This document shows, one piece after another, positions 36,518-45,227 of a DNA stretch of 64,000 nt (the first letter of the stretch is position 1; each line of letters opens with the position of its first letter). The position numbers and the translations under genes are program-made. The stretch lies in contig CAYZDJ010000014.1 of NCBI GenBank assembly GCA_964477265.1, positions 1 to 64,000 of the forward strand. Reading direction: 5' to 3'. This DNA comes from CAIVPM01 sp964477265. Its GTDB lineage: Bacteria > Bacteroidota > Bacteroidia > Chitinophagales > Chitinophagaceae. A model generated the notes under the pieces. That model worked only from the letters and a program-made list of their open reading frames with translations. It ran no database searches and had not been told where the DNA came from.

Positions 36518-37519
36518 ATGGAACAACCAAATTTTACCAAACTAACAGACCTTGCTGCTGAACGCCTTGGTGGCAAAGCATTACAATGCACTGATGATTT
36601 TTTTGCTGAGAAAGAAAATTTATTAAAACCTGGTCGTGGAATTTTTATAGCAGATAAATATACAGACAGAGGCAAGTGGATGGATGGATGGGAAAGCAGG
36701 AGAAAAAGAACGCCTGGGCATGATTGGTGCATTATACAATTGGCAACAAGTGGAGTGATAAAAGGTGTTGATATTGATACCAATTTTTTCCTTGGCAATC
36801 ACCCCCCTTTTGCAAGCATTGAAGCTGCACACCTTGAAAGTACTGACAATGTTGACTTTGATAAAGTTGAATGGAAAGAGATTTTGGTAAAGTCGCCTTT
36901 AAATGCTGGCTCACAGAATTTTTATGAAATCAATGACAGCAACATTTATACTCATTTAAAATTGCATATTTATCCTGATGGTGGAGTAGCTCGTTTAAAA
37001 GTATATGGTGAAGTTTTTAAAGATTGGAGCAAAGTTGATAGAGTAGAAATGATAAATCTTGCTGCTGCTACAAATGGTGCAAAATCTGTTTTGTGCAACG
37101 ATATGTTTTTCTCTCACATGGACAATTTAATTATGCCACACAGGGGTTTTAATATGGGCGATGGCTGGGAAACAAAACGCAACAGAACACCTAATAATAA
37201 AGATTGGGTCATTGTTCGCTTAGCACACAAAGGTTTTATAGAAAAGGCTTTGATAGATACTTGTCATTTTAAAGGAAACTATCCTGACAGTTGTTTGATT
37301 GAAGGTTGCAACATTGCAATTGAAGATGAAAGCAAGTTGTCAACAAATGAAATTGCGTGGGAAACAATTTTGCCACAAGCCAAGCTGCAAGCAGATTTTG
37401 AGCATCATTATAAAGATGAAATAATCAACTCAAATAAATCCTTCACTCACGTAAGGCTTACTATTTTTCCAGATGGTGGCGTGAGTAGAATGAGGCTTTG
37501 GGGAAGAATTGATAAATAA
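36518..37519 (+). CDS. alc: Allantoicase
   Basis: The 333-aa protein has two tandem allantoicase domains, each ending with HIYPDGGVARLKVYGE and TIFPDGGVSRMRLWG. The characteristic GKWMDGWESRRKR(T)PGHDW and DGWETKRNRTPNNKDW segments are in both halves. It hydrolyses allantoate to ureidoglycolate and urea. It lies 5 bases after allB. Genes for 5-hydroxyisourate hydrolase, OHCU decarboxylase and ureidoglycolate lyase are not in the window. Confidence 0.96.
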   Translation: MEQPNFTKLTDLAAERLGGKALQCTDDFFAEKENLLKPGRGIFIADKYTDRGKWMDGWESRRKRTPGHDWCIIQLATSGVIKGVDIDTNFFLGNHPPFASIEAAHLESTDNVDFDKVEWKEILVKSPLNAGSQNFYEINDSNIYTHLKLHIYPDGGVARLKVYGEVFKDWSKVDRVEMINLAAATNGAKSVLCNDMFFSHMDNLIMPHRGFNMGDGWETKRNRTPNNKDWVIVRLAHKGFIEKALIDTCHFKGNYPDSCLIEGCNIAIEDESKLSTNEIAWETILPQAKLQADFEHHYKDEIINSNKSFTHVRLTIFPDGGVSRMRLWGRIDK

Positions 37520-37525
37520 TATTTT

Positions 37526-37620
37526 TCTCACAGATATCGCTGATAACACAGAAATTATATACTTTAAAAACGATAATAAATAAAAAAACATCTGCATTAT
37601 TTGTGTTATCTGTGAGACAC
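37526..37620. repeat. Dispersed palindrome, 'CTCACAGATATCGCTGATAACACAGA' type
   Basis: The arms (37526-37552 and 37590-37618) are TCTCACAGATATCGCTGATAACACAG in two pieces and TTGTGTTATCTGTGAGA. It fills the space between the convergent allantoicase and iscA-type genes. Confidence 0.78.
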
Positions 37621-37622
37621 AA

Positions 37623-37967
37623 TTAAACTGCAAACGAAGTTCCACAACCACAGGTTTTTGTGGCATTAGGATTTGTAAAAGTAAATCCACGACTATTCAA
37701 TCCATCTTGCCAATCTACTTCCATTCCCATTAAATATAATCCATGGCTTTTGTTCATTATAAATTCAAAGTCATTAAAATTGTGTATTGCATCATCAGAT
37801 TGCATAGCATCAAAACCAAGTACGTATGTCATTCCACTACAGCCACCACCTTTTACACCAACACGCAATTTTTGTGTAGCATCAAAACCATCTTCGTTCA
37901 TTAACCTTTTTAATTCTTCTATCGCATTTGCTGTAAAGCTTACTGGTGCTGCAACTACTGTTTCCAT
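37623..37967 (-). CDS. A-type iron-sulfur cluster carrier (IscA/ErpA family)
   Basis: The 114-aa protein has the three conserved Cys residues in VKGGGCSGMTY and the C-terminal KTCGCGTSF motif, which ligate the cluster in A-type scaffold/carrier proteins. It functions in delivery of Fe-S clusters to apoproteins. It stands alone, with a palindrome between it and the allantoicase gene. Confidence 0.96.
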   Translation of the reverse strand: METVVAAPVSFTANAIEELKRLMNEDGFDATQKLRVGVKGGGCSGMTYVLGFDAMQSDDAIHNFNDFEFIMNKSHGLYLMGMEVDWQDGLNSRGFTFTNPNATKTCGCGTSFAV

Positions 37968-38087
37968 TTCTAAAATTTATTTTATGCAAAGAAAAACAAT
38001 TCATTGTAACATTCTAAAATGAAGTTAAACTTGATACACTATTTTCTAAAAACGATAAGGCATAAACAATCAACTTGCCTTACCTTC

Positions 38088-38095
38088 TATATTTG
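38088..38095 (+). promoter_or_regulatory. Candidate -7 box upstream of the 175-aa membrane protein
   Basis: TATATTTG fits TAnnTTTG, followed by CAC and 10 further bases to the ATG. No clear -33 TTTG at the normal spacing. A short leader of about 10 bases is implied. Confidence 0.5.
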
Positions 38096-38108
38096 CACAA
38101 AAAAAATA

Positions 38109-38636
38109 ATGGACTCAACTACTTATATTTTTATAGTGTCGATGGTTGTTTTTATAGGTGCTTCATTTTATGTGTGGCTTAAATTTTTGAAAAAGGAAAC
38201 CAAGAGAGAAGTGCAAAGTGATGAATCTAAAAAAGTAATGCTACAGGCCTACGAAAGGTTAACACTTTTAGTGAGCAGAATTGCTTTGCCTGCACTTATC
38301 AGCAGATTGAATGTACCTAGCAGTGAAGCACGAGATATGCAGCAGTTGCTTACACAAACTATAAAGGAAGAGTTTGAATTCAATGTTTCTCAACAAATTT
38401 ATGTAAGCACAAATGCATGGACTGCTGTAAAAACCTTGCGTGACCAAAATATATTAATCGTAAATCAAATTGCTGCATCACTGCCACCACAAGCTTCTGG
38501 TGGAGATTTGAATAGAATAATACTTGATTTTTTAATGAATGACAAACGTGGAAATTTACACGAGCTTGTTGGAGACGTTCTTGCTGAAGAAGCAAAAAAA
38601 GTAATAGCAATATCTCATGTGATATATAAAGATTAA
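38109..38636 (+). CDS. Membrane-anchored protein of unknown function, upstream of mutase gene
   Basis: The 175-aa product has one N-terminal membrane helix (YIFIVSMVVFIGASFYVWLKF) and a charged cytoplasmic domain with ERLTLLVSRIALPALISRLN and KEEFEFNVSQQIYVSTNAW. I start at the ATG at 38109: the upstream 30 codons of the frame are from AT-rich spacer and lie before the -7 box. No family function is recognised. It is 42 bases upstream of the mutase gene in the same orientation and may be co-transcribed. Confidence 0.82.
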   Translation: MDSTTYIFIVSMVVFIGASFYVWLKFLKKETKREVQSDESKKVMLQAYERLTLLVSRIALPALISRLNVPSSEARDMQQLLTQTIKEEFEFNVSQQIYVSTNAWTAVKTLRDQNILIVNQIAASLPPQASGGDLNRIILDFLMNDKRGNLHELVGDVLAEEAKKVIAISHVIYKD

Positions 38637-38678
38637 AAGCTAAGTATGTTTTTTAATTAATTAACCAAAAGTTTCCCT

Positions 38679-40232
38679 ATGAATAATAAATTTACGGATA
38701 GTGGCATTGAAATAAATCAGCTCTACACACAAAACGAGAAACAAGAAACGAGAACCGAATTACCTGGACAATTCCCATTTACAAGAGGCATTCAACCTGA
38801 TATGTATAGAGGAAAGCTATGGACAATGAGGCAGTATGCAGGTTTCAGCACTGCTGAGGAAAGCAATAAACGTTATCATTATTTGTTGTCTCAAGGTGTA
38901 ATGGGTTTAAGTGTTGCCTTTGATTTGCCTACACAAATTGGTTACGACAGCAGCCACGATTTAGCTGAAGGTGAAGTTGGAAAAGTGGGCGTTGCCATTG
39001 ATAGTATTGAAGATATGGAACGTTTGTTTGCTGGCATTAAGTTAGAAGATGTTTCTACATCAATGACCATTAATGCAAGTGGTTTTATTTTACTGGCTTT
39101 TTATGTGGCACTTGCAAAACAACAAGGTGCTGACTTGAAGAAAATAAGTGGCACAATTCAGAATGATATTTTAAAAGAATATGCTGCTCGTGGCACTTAT
39201 ATCTATCCACCAAAGGCAAGTATGCGAATCATTACAGACATTTTTGAATGGTGCAGCAAAGACTTGCCAAAATGGAATACCATTTCCATTTCTGGTTATC
39301 ATATTCGCGAAGCTGGCAGCACTGCTGTACAGGAAATTGCATTTACTTTAAGCAATGGTAAGGCTTATGTAAAAGCTGCACTGGAAAAGGGTTTGGACAT
39401 AAATGTATTTGGCAAAAGATTATCATTCTTTTTTAATGCACACAATAATTTGTTTGAAGAAGTTGCCAAGTTTAGGGCAGCAAGAAGAATGTGGGCGAGC
39501 ATTATGAAAGAGCTTGGTGCAACAGATGAAAAAGCTATGATGCTTAGGTTTCATACACAAACTGGAGGCAGCACATTAACTGCACAACAACCTTTGAATA
39601 ATGTTAGCAGGGTTACGATTCAAACATTAGCTGCTGTGTTGGGTGGCACACAAAGTTTGCACACCAATGGCTATGATGAAGCATTGAGTTTACCAACAGA
39701 AGATGCTGCAAGAATTGCTTTAAGGACACAACAGGTGGTGGCATTTGAAAGTGGCGTTGTAGATACTGTTGACCCTTTGGCTGGCAGTTATTTTGTAGAA
39801 AGTTTAACTAATGAAGTAGAACAAAAAGCCTGGGAATTAATCAATAAAATTGATGCTATGGGTGGCAGTGTTGCTGCTATTGAACAAGGTTTTATGCAAG
39901 ATGAAATTGCAAGAAGTGCTTACGAATATCAACGTAATATTGAAAGTGGAGAAAAGATAATTGTAGGTGTAAATAAATTTACTGTTGATAAAGAAGAGCC
40001 TGTGCCACCATTTAAAATTGATGACAGCATAAGAGAGTTGCAGATTGAAAAATTAAATGATTTAAAAAGCAGGAGAGATAAAATTGTAGCAGCTAAATGC
40101 CTTGAAAATATTGCCAATGCTGCAAAAGATGGCAGCAACTTAATGCCTTTGGTAATTGAAGCTGTAGAAGCTAAATGTACTTTAGGAGAAATTGCAGATG
40201 TATTGAGAAAGGAATTTGGAGAGTATAGATAA
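38679..40232 (+). CDS. Methylmalonyl-CoA mutase-family large (catalytic) subunit
   Basis: The 517-aa protein is the TIM-barrel catalytic half of a B12-dependent acyl-CoA mutase. Landmarks: LWTMRQYAGFSTAEESN, VAFDLPTQIGYDS, GTIQNDILKEYAARGTYIYP, SISGYHIREAGST, LRFHTQTGGSTLTAQQP and GTQSLHTNGYDEAL. The Tyr in RQYAG and the Arg in ARGTY match methylmalonyl-CoA rather than isobutyryl-CoA mutase specificity residues. The C-terminal cobalamin-binding domain is absent, so a separate small subunit is required; it is not in this window. Residues 18-26 (NEKQETRTE) are encoded by an intergenic-type repeat. Confidence 0.93.
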   Translation: MNNKFTDSGIEINQLYTQNEKQETRTELPGQFPFTRGIQPDMYRGKLWTMRQYAGFSTAEESNKRYHYLLSQGVMGLSVAFDLPTQIGYDSSHDLAEGEVGKVGVAIDSIEDMERLFAGIKLEDVSTSMTINASGFILLAFYVALAKQQGADLKKISGTIQNDILKEYAARGTYIYPPKASMRIITDIFEWCSKDLPKWNTISISGYHIREAGSTAVQEIAFTLSNGKAYVKAALEKGLDINVFGKRLSFFFNAHNNLFEEVAKFRAARRMWASIMKELGATDEKAMMLRFHTQTGGSTLTAQQPLNNVSRVTIQTLAAVLGGTQSLHTNGYDEALSLPTEDAARIALRTQQVVAFESGVVDTVDPLAGSYFVESLTNEVEQKAWELINKIDAMGGSVAAIEQGFMQDEIARSAYEYQRNIESGEKIIVGVNKFTVDKEEPVPPFKIDDSIRELQIEKLNDLKSRRDKIVAAKCLENIANAAKDGSNLMPLVIEAVEAKCTLGEIADVLRKEFGEYR

Positions 40233-40314
40233 TTGTATCAAAATCAGATTACAAAACAATTTCCATCAATATTCAATAAAAAACAATATCACAAATCCTG
40301 GTCATCAACCAAAA

Positions 40315-40322
40315 TAATTTTG
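40315..40322 (+). promoter_or_regulatory. Candidate -7 box of kduI
   Basis: TAATTTTG fits TAnnTTTG and ends 24 bases before the kduI ATG. No TTTG at the usual -33 distance. Confidence 0.4.
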
Positions 40323-40346
40323 TAATCAAATAAATAAACTAAGCAA

Positions 40347-41177
40347 ATGAGAGTTATTCATCCAACGCATCCACAGGATTTTAAAAGTTATAACACAGAG
40401 CAAATAAGAGAGCGTTACCTGCTTGATAAATTAGTGCAGGCAGATAAAATTGAATGTGTTTACACGCACTATGACAGAATGATTGTAGGTGCTGCAAACC
40501 CAGTAAACACAACACTTACATTAGAAACTTATGATGAATTAAAGTCTGAATTCTTTTTGTCTCGTAGGGAAATTGGCATTGTAAATATTGCAGGCACAGG
40601 CACAGTTACAGTTGATGGTGTTGCACATATTGTAGAGAACAGAGATTGCCTATACATTGGCAAAGGCAATAAGCAGGTAAGCTTTGCAAGTGCCGATGCT
40701 GCAAACCCTGCAAAATTTATTTTCTTCTCTTGCCCTGCACATCAAGAATATCCAACACAATTAATGAAACCTGCTGAAGCCACACCAACAGAAATGGGCA
40801 GCAGCGAAACTGCCAATCATCGTGTAATTAACAAATACATTCATCCTGAAGGATTAAAAAGTTGCCAGTTAATGTTGGGCGTTACCAATTTTAAACCTGG
40901 CAGCTTGTGGAATACAATGCCATCACATTTGCATCACAGAAGAATGGAGGCATACTTTTATTTTAACTTACCCGAGAATCAAAGGGTATTGCATTTAATG
41001 GGTGAACCCAATGAAACAAGGCATTTATTTATCAATAATGAAGAAGCCATTATATCACCAAGTTGGAGTATTCATAGCGGTGTGGGCACTGCTGCATATT
41101 CATTTATTTGGGCAATGGCAGGAGAGAATATGAGCTTTACTGATATGGATTTTATTGATATAAAAAATTTAAAATAA
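40347..41177 (+). CDS. kduI: 5-dehydro-4-deoxy-D-glucuronate isomerase
   Basis: The 276-aa cupin-fold protein isomerises 5-keto-4-deoxyuronate, the product of unsaturated galacturonate, to 3-deoxy-D-glycero-2,5-hexodiulosonate. The Zn-binding His/Glu sites are in PSHLHHRRMEAYFYFN and the conserved ISPSWSIHSGVGTAAYSFIWA segment. Length is normal. kduD follows 101 bases downstream in the same orientation, with a palindrome between them. Confidence 0.97.
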   Translation: MRVIHPTHPQDFKSYNTEQIRERYLLDKLVQADKIECVYTHYDRMIVGAANPVNTTLTLETYDELKSEFFLSRREIGIVNIAGTGTVTVDGVAHIVENRDCLYIGKGNKQVSFASADAANPAKFIFFSCPAHQEYPTQLMKPAEATPTEMGSSETANHRVINKYIHPEGLKSCQLMLGVTNFKPGSLWNTMPSHLHHRRMEAYFYFNLPENQRVLHLMGEPNETRHLFINNEEAIISPSWSIHSGVGTAAYSFIWAMAGENMSFTDMDFIDIKNLK

Positions 41178-41186
41178 TAATTTAGT

Positions 41187-41264
41187 TTCACACAAAGAAA
41201 CAACGATTACGAAGGACACAAAGCCTTTGTTTCTTTGTATTCTTAGCGTCTTTGCGTGAAAAAA
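41187..41264. repeat. Dispersed palindrome, 'CACAAAGAAACAACGATTACGAAGG' type
   Basis: The left arm TTCACACAAAGAAACAACG and the right arm TAGCGTCTTTGCGTGAA are imperfect inverted copies with internal GGACACAAAG / CTTTGTTTCTTTG. It lies between kduI and kduD. Confidence 0.75.
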
Positions 41265-41278
41265 TCAAAACATAATCT

Positions 41279-42040
41279 ATGCTAAATTTCAGAGTAGATA
41301 ATAAAATTGCTTTAGTTACTGGTTGTAACAGAGGTATTGGAATGGATGTTGCCATTGAACTTGCCAATAGTGGTGCAGATATTATTGGAGTTAGTGCAAA
41401 CCTTGCATCAAGTGGTAGTGAGGTTCAAATTGCTGTTGAAAAAACTGGCAGGAAATTTTATCCTTACCAAGCAGATTTTTCCAACAGGGAATCTTTGTAT
41501 GCCTTTTTAAATAAAGTAAAAGAAGAGCATCCTAAAATTGATATTTTGGTTAATAATGCAGGCAATATTTTACGCAAACCAGCAGCCGAGCATCCTGATG
41601 AATACTGGGATAAAATTATTGACATCAATCTTAATTCTCAATTTGTAATCACAAGGGAAATTGGTAAGCAAATGCTTGCAAATGGTTATGGCAAAATTGT
41701 TTTTACTTGCTCTTTGCTAAGTTTTCAGGGAGGCATTAATGTGCCAGGATACGCTGCTAGCAAGGGTGCTATTGCTTCTTTGCTAAAGGCATTTTGTAAT
41801 GAGTGGGCAAAGCATAACATTACAGTTAATGGCATTGCACCTGGTTATATTGCAACAGATAATACACAACAATTAAGAGATGATGCTGATAGAAACACAG
41901 CAATCCTTGCACGAATTCCTGCAAACCGTTGGGGTCAGCCAAGTGATTTAACAGGTGCTTTTGTATTCTTAAGCTCACCTGCTTCTGATTATATCAATGG
42001 AACTATTTTAACTGTTGATGGTGGTTGGATGGCTAGGTAA
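41279..42040 (+). CDS. kduD: 2-deoxy-D-gluconate 3-dehydrogenase / KduD-type SDR
   Basis: The 253-aa SDR has TGCNRGIGMD as the nucleotide-binding motif, NNAGNI, the catalytic Tyr-Lys in YAASKG and the C-terminal DGGWMAR ending of KduD. It reduces 3-deoxy-D-glycero-2,5-hexodiulosonate to 2-keto-3-deoxygluconate, the next step after KduI. Adjacency to kduI supports the specific call over a generic SDR. Confidence 0.94.
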   Translation: MLNFRVDNKIALVTGCNRGIGMDVAIELANSGADIIGVSANLASSGSEVQIAVEKTGRKFYPYQADFSNRESLYAFLNKVKEEHPKIDILVNNAGNILRKPAAEHPDEYWDKIIDINLNSQFVITREIGKQMLANGYGKIVFTCSLLSFQGGINVPGYAASKGAIASLLKAFCNEWAKHNITVNGIAPGYIATDNTQQLRDDADRNTAILARIPANRWGQPSDLTGAFVFLSSPASDYINGTILTVDGGWMAR

Positions 42041-42059
42041 AATAAAGTTTATATAAAAA

Positions 42060-42100
42060 TAAAAAGTCCTTCGATAAAATAATATTGAAGGATTTTTTAT
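42060..42100 (+). terminator. Terminator of kduD
   Basis: AAAAAGTCCTTC pairs with GAAGGATTTTTT across an AT-rich loop that itself can pair (ATA ... TAT). It lies 20 bases after the stop and precedes the opposing tRNA-Arg gene. Confidence 0.85.
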
Positions 42101-42112
42101 TAAAACAAGTTG

Positions 42113-42185
42113 TGATTCCAGAAGGATTCGAACCCTCATCATCAGAGCCGAAATCTGATATTCTAATCCATTGAACTATGGAATC
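42113..42185 (-). tRNA. tRNA-Arg (TCG)
   Basis: Acceptor GATTCCA/TGGAATC, anticodon loop TTTCGGC containing TCG, T-arm GGTTCGAATCC. It lies 4 bases downstream of the 405-aa gene on the same strand, so it is probably co-transcribed with that gene or processed from its message. Confidence 0.96.
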
Positions 42186-42189
42186 AATT

Positions 42190-43407
42190 TTACTTTTTAT
42201 ACTCTACAATTATTTTGGCATTTGTTTTTTCATCTGAAGTTAAAAACACTTCCCTTCGTTTATTATTACCATAGCTAATCACCATCAATGCTGTGTTTGG
42301 TGGAATATCCCCAAGATTTTCTGCAACAGTAATAATTTCAAAAAAAGTATTAATATCATCAAACTGCAAACTCATTACAATTGGATTTGTGCTTAATCTT
42401 TTTTTATCTACAACCAATTTATTATCTCTGTAAACCGAAATGGTATCATTATCAATTTCGCCATTATCATAAAATTCCAGTGTAACTTTTTTCTCGTTTA
42501 CAAAAATTTTATTTACCAATTTATTTTCTCTTTCAATTAAAACCTGTGCTTCGGGCTCTTCAATCTTTTTAACAACAGGTTCATGCTTAATATCATTGTC
42601 ATCTTCTTTTAATTTATCATTTTTTGCAACAACTACTGAGTCTCTATTTAACTTGTCTTTTTTGAAAACAAATGTTTCAGCACCTGGCTTTACAGTTTTT
42701 GGCTTATTGGCTGCAAGCGGTGCAGTATTTTTTGGCGTAGCATTTTTAGGCTTTGCCATATTGTTTGCCGAATTATTTCTCTTTACAGTGTTGTTGCTTT
42801 TTAATGTACCAGTATTTGGGTTGCCTTTAGCAACTTCATTTTTTTTGCCTGGGGTTGTTGCTGTCTTAGGCAAAACATTTTTCTTAGCTGTAATATCTGC
42901 TGTTTTGGGTTTATTATTTTCAGTTTTTTTCTTTACTAAAAAATCCTCTTTTTCAAAGTTACTTTCTACAACTTTTTCTAAATAAACTGTTCCATAACCA
43001 CAATCGCTTTTATCATTTGCATTAATGCTGGAATAAGTGCCAGTAAGTATTTCAAGCTTTCCAATCTTTTCATAATCTAAATAGCAAGTCATTAAACAAG
43101 GAATAATTTTTCCTGTGCCCCTTATTTCAAGCATCACTGTTTCTTTAAAAGTTAATGACTTACCTTTTTTGGTAAACACCCCTTTAAGTGCAGCTTTACC
43201 ATAAAACCTTGTCGATTGATATGAATATGTAACCCCCTCCAAAGCATTGCTTGGAAGGTTATTTATTTGTACTTCATACTTATATCGGTCTGTTGTGTTT
43301 GCTACAACATTGGTTTGCTCAAAAGTACCTTGCCAAATACCTGTTACATCTTGTGCCTGCAACAAAGTAGCTGATAGTAAAATAAAAAATGTGCAAATCA
43401 ATTTCAT
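42190..43407 (-). CDS. Secreted protein with Lys/Asn/Pro/Thr-rich linker, unknown function
   Basis: The 405-aa product has a signal peptide (KLICTFFILLSATLLQAQ). An N-terminal beta-domain (DVTGIWQGTFEQTN ... YLDYEKIGKLEILTGTYSS, residues ~20-140) is followed by a low-complexity linker (~160-240) and a C-terminal beta-domain (EKKVTLEFYDNGEIDNDTIS onward) similar in style to Bacteroidota periplasmic proteins. The start is taken at 43407, immediately after a -7 box; the frame to 43431 would begin inside the promoter. Function is unknown. Confidence 0.8.
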   Translation of the reverse strand: MKLICTFFILLSATLLQAQDVTGIWQGTFEQTNVVANTTDRYKYEVQINNLPSNALEGVTYSYQSTRFYGKAALKGVFTKKGKSLTFKETVMLEIRGTGKIIPCLMTCYLDYEKIGKLEILTGTYSSINANDKSDCGYGTVYLEKVVESNFEKEDFLVKKKTENNKPKTADITAKKNVLPKTATTPGKKNEVAKGNPNTGTLKSNNTVKRNNSANNMAKPKNATPKNTAPLAANKPKTVKPGAETFVFKKDKLNRDSVVVAKNDKLKEDDNDIKHEPVVKKIEEPEAQVLIERENKLVNKIFVNEKKVTLEFYDNGEIDNDTISVYRDNKLVVDKKRLSTNPIVMSLQFDDINTFFEIITVAENLGDIPPNTALMVISYGNNKRREVFLTSDEKTNAKIIVEYKK

Positions 43408-43411
43408 ATTG

Positions 43412-43419
43412 CAAAAATA
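43412..43419 (-). promoter_or_regulatory. -7 box immediately before the 405-aa gene
   Basis: On the minus strand TATTTTTG fits TAnnTTTG and is followed by CAAT and the ATG (four bases between). Transcription from this box would begin at or next to the start codon, giving a leaderless message. A TTTG exists only 9 bases upstream, so the -33 element is not standard. Confidence 0.5.
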
Positions 43420-43453
43420 AATATTGGGCAAAAATAAAAAACCTAAAGAAGTG

Positions 43454-43897
43454 TTAAGATTTATGGCTGGTTAAAATCATATTAACTACAATTTTATCTA
43501 TTGGTAAATGAACATCTTTATCAGAAAGTTTATCAATATCAATCCATCTAAAAACCTCGGCACAACTTGTTTTATCTGCTATTTGGTGTGGTTCAAAATC
43601 AAATTGCCGTTGCTTTGTTATCAAAATATCATCATCATTTGTGCTAACAAAATAATAAATAGAAATAATCTGGTGCTGATTGTTGAATGCAGAAATTTGA
43701 AAAAAATCTGTTGTGTAAATATGTTCACCAACAGTTACATCCATTCCTGTTTCTTCTTTAAACTCCCTCTTTAAACATTCCCTTGTTCCTTCTCCAAACT
43801 CTAATCCACCTCCAGGAAATTTTGTAAAATAATTACCTCGAATAAACTCATCACTCACCAAAAGCTGGTTGTGATTATTGATTAAAATGCCATACAC
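43454..43897 (-). CDS. Nudix hydrolase
   Basis: The 147-aa protein has a complete Nudix box, GGLEFGEGTRECLKREFKEE followed by TG, at residues ~30-52 for Mg-dependent hydrolysis of a nucleoside diphosphate linked to another group. No ATG precedes the conserved first strand (VYGILINNHNQLLVSDE), so the likely start is GTG at 43897. Substrate unknown. A separate low-complexity spacer (43898-43976) separates it from the next gene. Confidence 0.92.
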   Translation of the reverse strand: MYGILINNHNQLLVSDEFIRGNYFTKFPGGGLEFGEGTRECLKREFKEETGMDVTVGEHIYTTDFFQISAFNNQHQIISIYYFVSTNDDDILITKQRQFDFEPHQIADKTSCAEVFRWIDIDKLSDKDVHLPIDKIVVNMILTSHKS

Positions 43898-43976
43898 TCT
43901 TATGTTGAATTGATAGTTGATAATTGTTAATGATTAAAATAGTTAAGAATTTTTAATTTCTAATTTAATTGACAAA

Positions 43977-45176
43977 CTATCTTTCAAAATAAGCTAAGGT
44001 TCCACCCACCCATTCTTTATCATAATTATATCTAACGCCAATCATTTTGCCTTTACTCAATCGTGCTAAATTATTTGTAGGAATTGGTCTTGCCTCTCCT
44101 TCTTTCCAAAAATAAAAAATTCTTATTTCTGCTTTTGCAGCAACATCTGGTGTTTTAATAACACTTGCATATTTTACCTTGCGTTGCAAAATCCAGTTTT
44201 CAGGGTCAGTAATTTTTGCTATATCATCAATAGTAACATCAATTACAACACCTTGACCAGAGAAAGAAAACAATGGCTTTAAAACATAATTCTCTAAATC
44301 TTTTGGTATTTCTTTTAGCTCACTTAAAAAACTTGTTTTGGGAACAAATGGATGATTTAAAAAAGGCAAAGTGTATTTGCTGATTCTGTAAAACCAATTT
44401 GGATGTGGCACCCATTCTACATTTAATTCTTCCAATAAGATTTTTCCTTTATCCTGCACTTCCTGAGATTGTTGTTGTAGGTCATCAAAAATTATCCTGT
44501 TATAAATTCTTTTTATCTGGATTTTAATTCCATCTTTTATATAAAATAAATCGCTGCCTTCCTTTATTAATTCTGTAATGCACACAGGTTGTATGCCCAA
44601 GTAGTCTTGTGTGCAATAAAAATCAATTCTTGTTTTTTGTTCGTGTGGAAAAATTTCCAACAGTATCACATTTTCTGGCTGATGGTTGCCTACAATAATT
44701 TCCCTTAACAGGTTTAAATATGACTGCTTGTTGAGGTTGCTTAAATAAGCAGAATAATTATCTGGAATATTAAAGTGCTTGCGTGTTACATTATCATGAA
44801 AAATCTGGTAGGCAAACAATGTTGGAAATCCCTGCATTTCTATAAGCTGTGGTTCAAGCTCCCCATTTTCATTTTCGCACACACCAAAGTCGAATGCAAT
44901 AAAATCGCTGCAGGTTTTATCGTTTGGCACTTTTACACTATGTGGAATTGCCTTTTCGCTTTGCTCAATAAAATTGGGCTGTGTTATAACATCTACAATG
45001 CTTTCACAGGCATCAATCATTTTTTTTGTAAAATCTTTACTTACAAAAATGGGTGTTTCGGCAACCCTGAAAGCTAATGCTCCTTCAGGATACCTGCCAT
45101 GCAACTCCTTTAAATAAGCTTCGTATTTTTCTGCTGTAAAATTTTCGTTAAACTGATTGCGTATCGATGTAACCAT
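43977..45176 (-). CDS. ATP-grasp-like protein of unknown substrate
   Basis: The 399-aa protein shows features of an ATP-grasp-type ligase in its C-terminal half: NYVLKPLFSFSGQGVVIDVT as the ATP-binding glycine loop, WILQRKVKYA, and EIRIFYFW with a final Asn-rich NNLARLSKGKM. The N-terminal half contains FIAFDFGVCENENGELEPQL and IEMQGFPTLFAYQIFH, seen in glutathionylspermidine-synthase-like or related families. The reaction is unknown. Its 5' neighbour on the same strand is the SirB1-like gene. Confidence 0.72.
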   Translation of the reverse strand: MVTSIRNQFNENFTAEKYEAYLKELHGRYPEGALAFRVAETPIFVSKDFTKKMIDACESIVDVITQPNFIEQSEKAIPHSVKVPNDKTCSDFIAFDFGVCENENGELEPQLIEMQGFPTLFAYQIFHDNVTRKHFNIPDNYSAYLSNLNKQSYLNLLREIIVGNHQPENVILLEIFPHEQKTRIDFYCTQDYLGIQPVCITELIKEGSDLFYIKDGIKIQIKRIYNRIIFDDLQQQSQEVQDKGKILLEELNVEWVPHPNWFYRISKYTLPFLNHPFVPKTSFLSELKEIPKDLENYVLKPLFSFSGQGVVIDVTIDDIAKITDPENWILQRKVKYASVIKTPDVAAKAEIRIFYFWKEGEARPIPTNNLARLSKGKMIGVRYNYDKEWVGGTLAYFER

Positions 45177-45227
45177 ACATAAGTTTTATGCAGGTAAAGA
45201 TATTGGTGAGGAATTAATAATGAAAAT

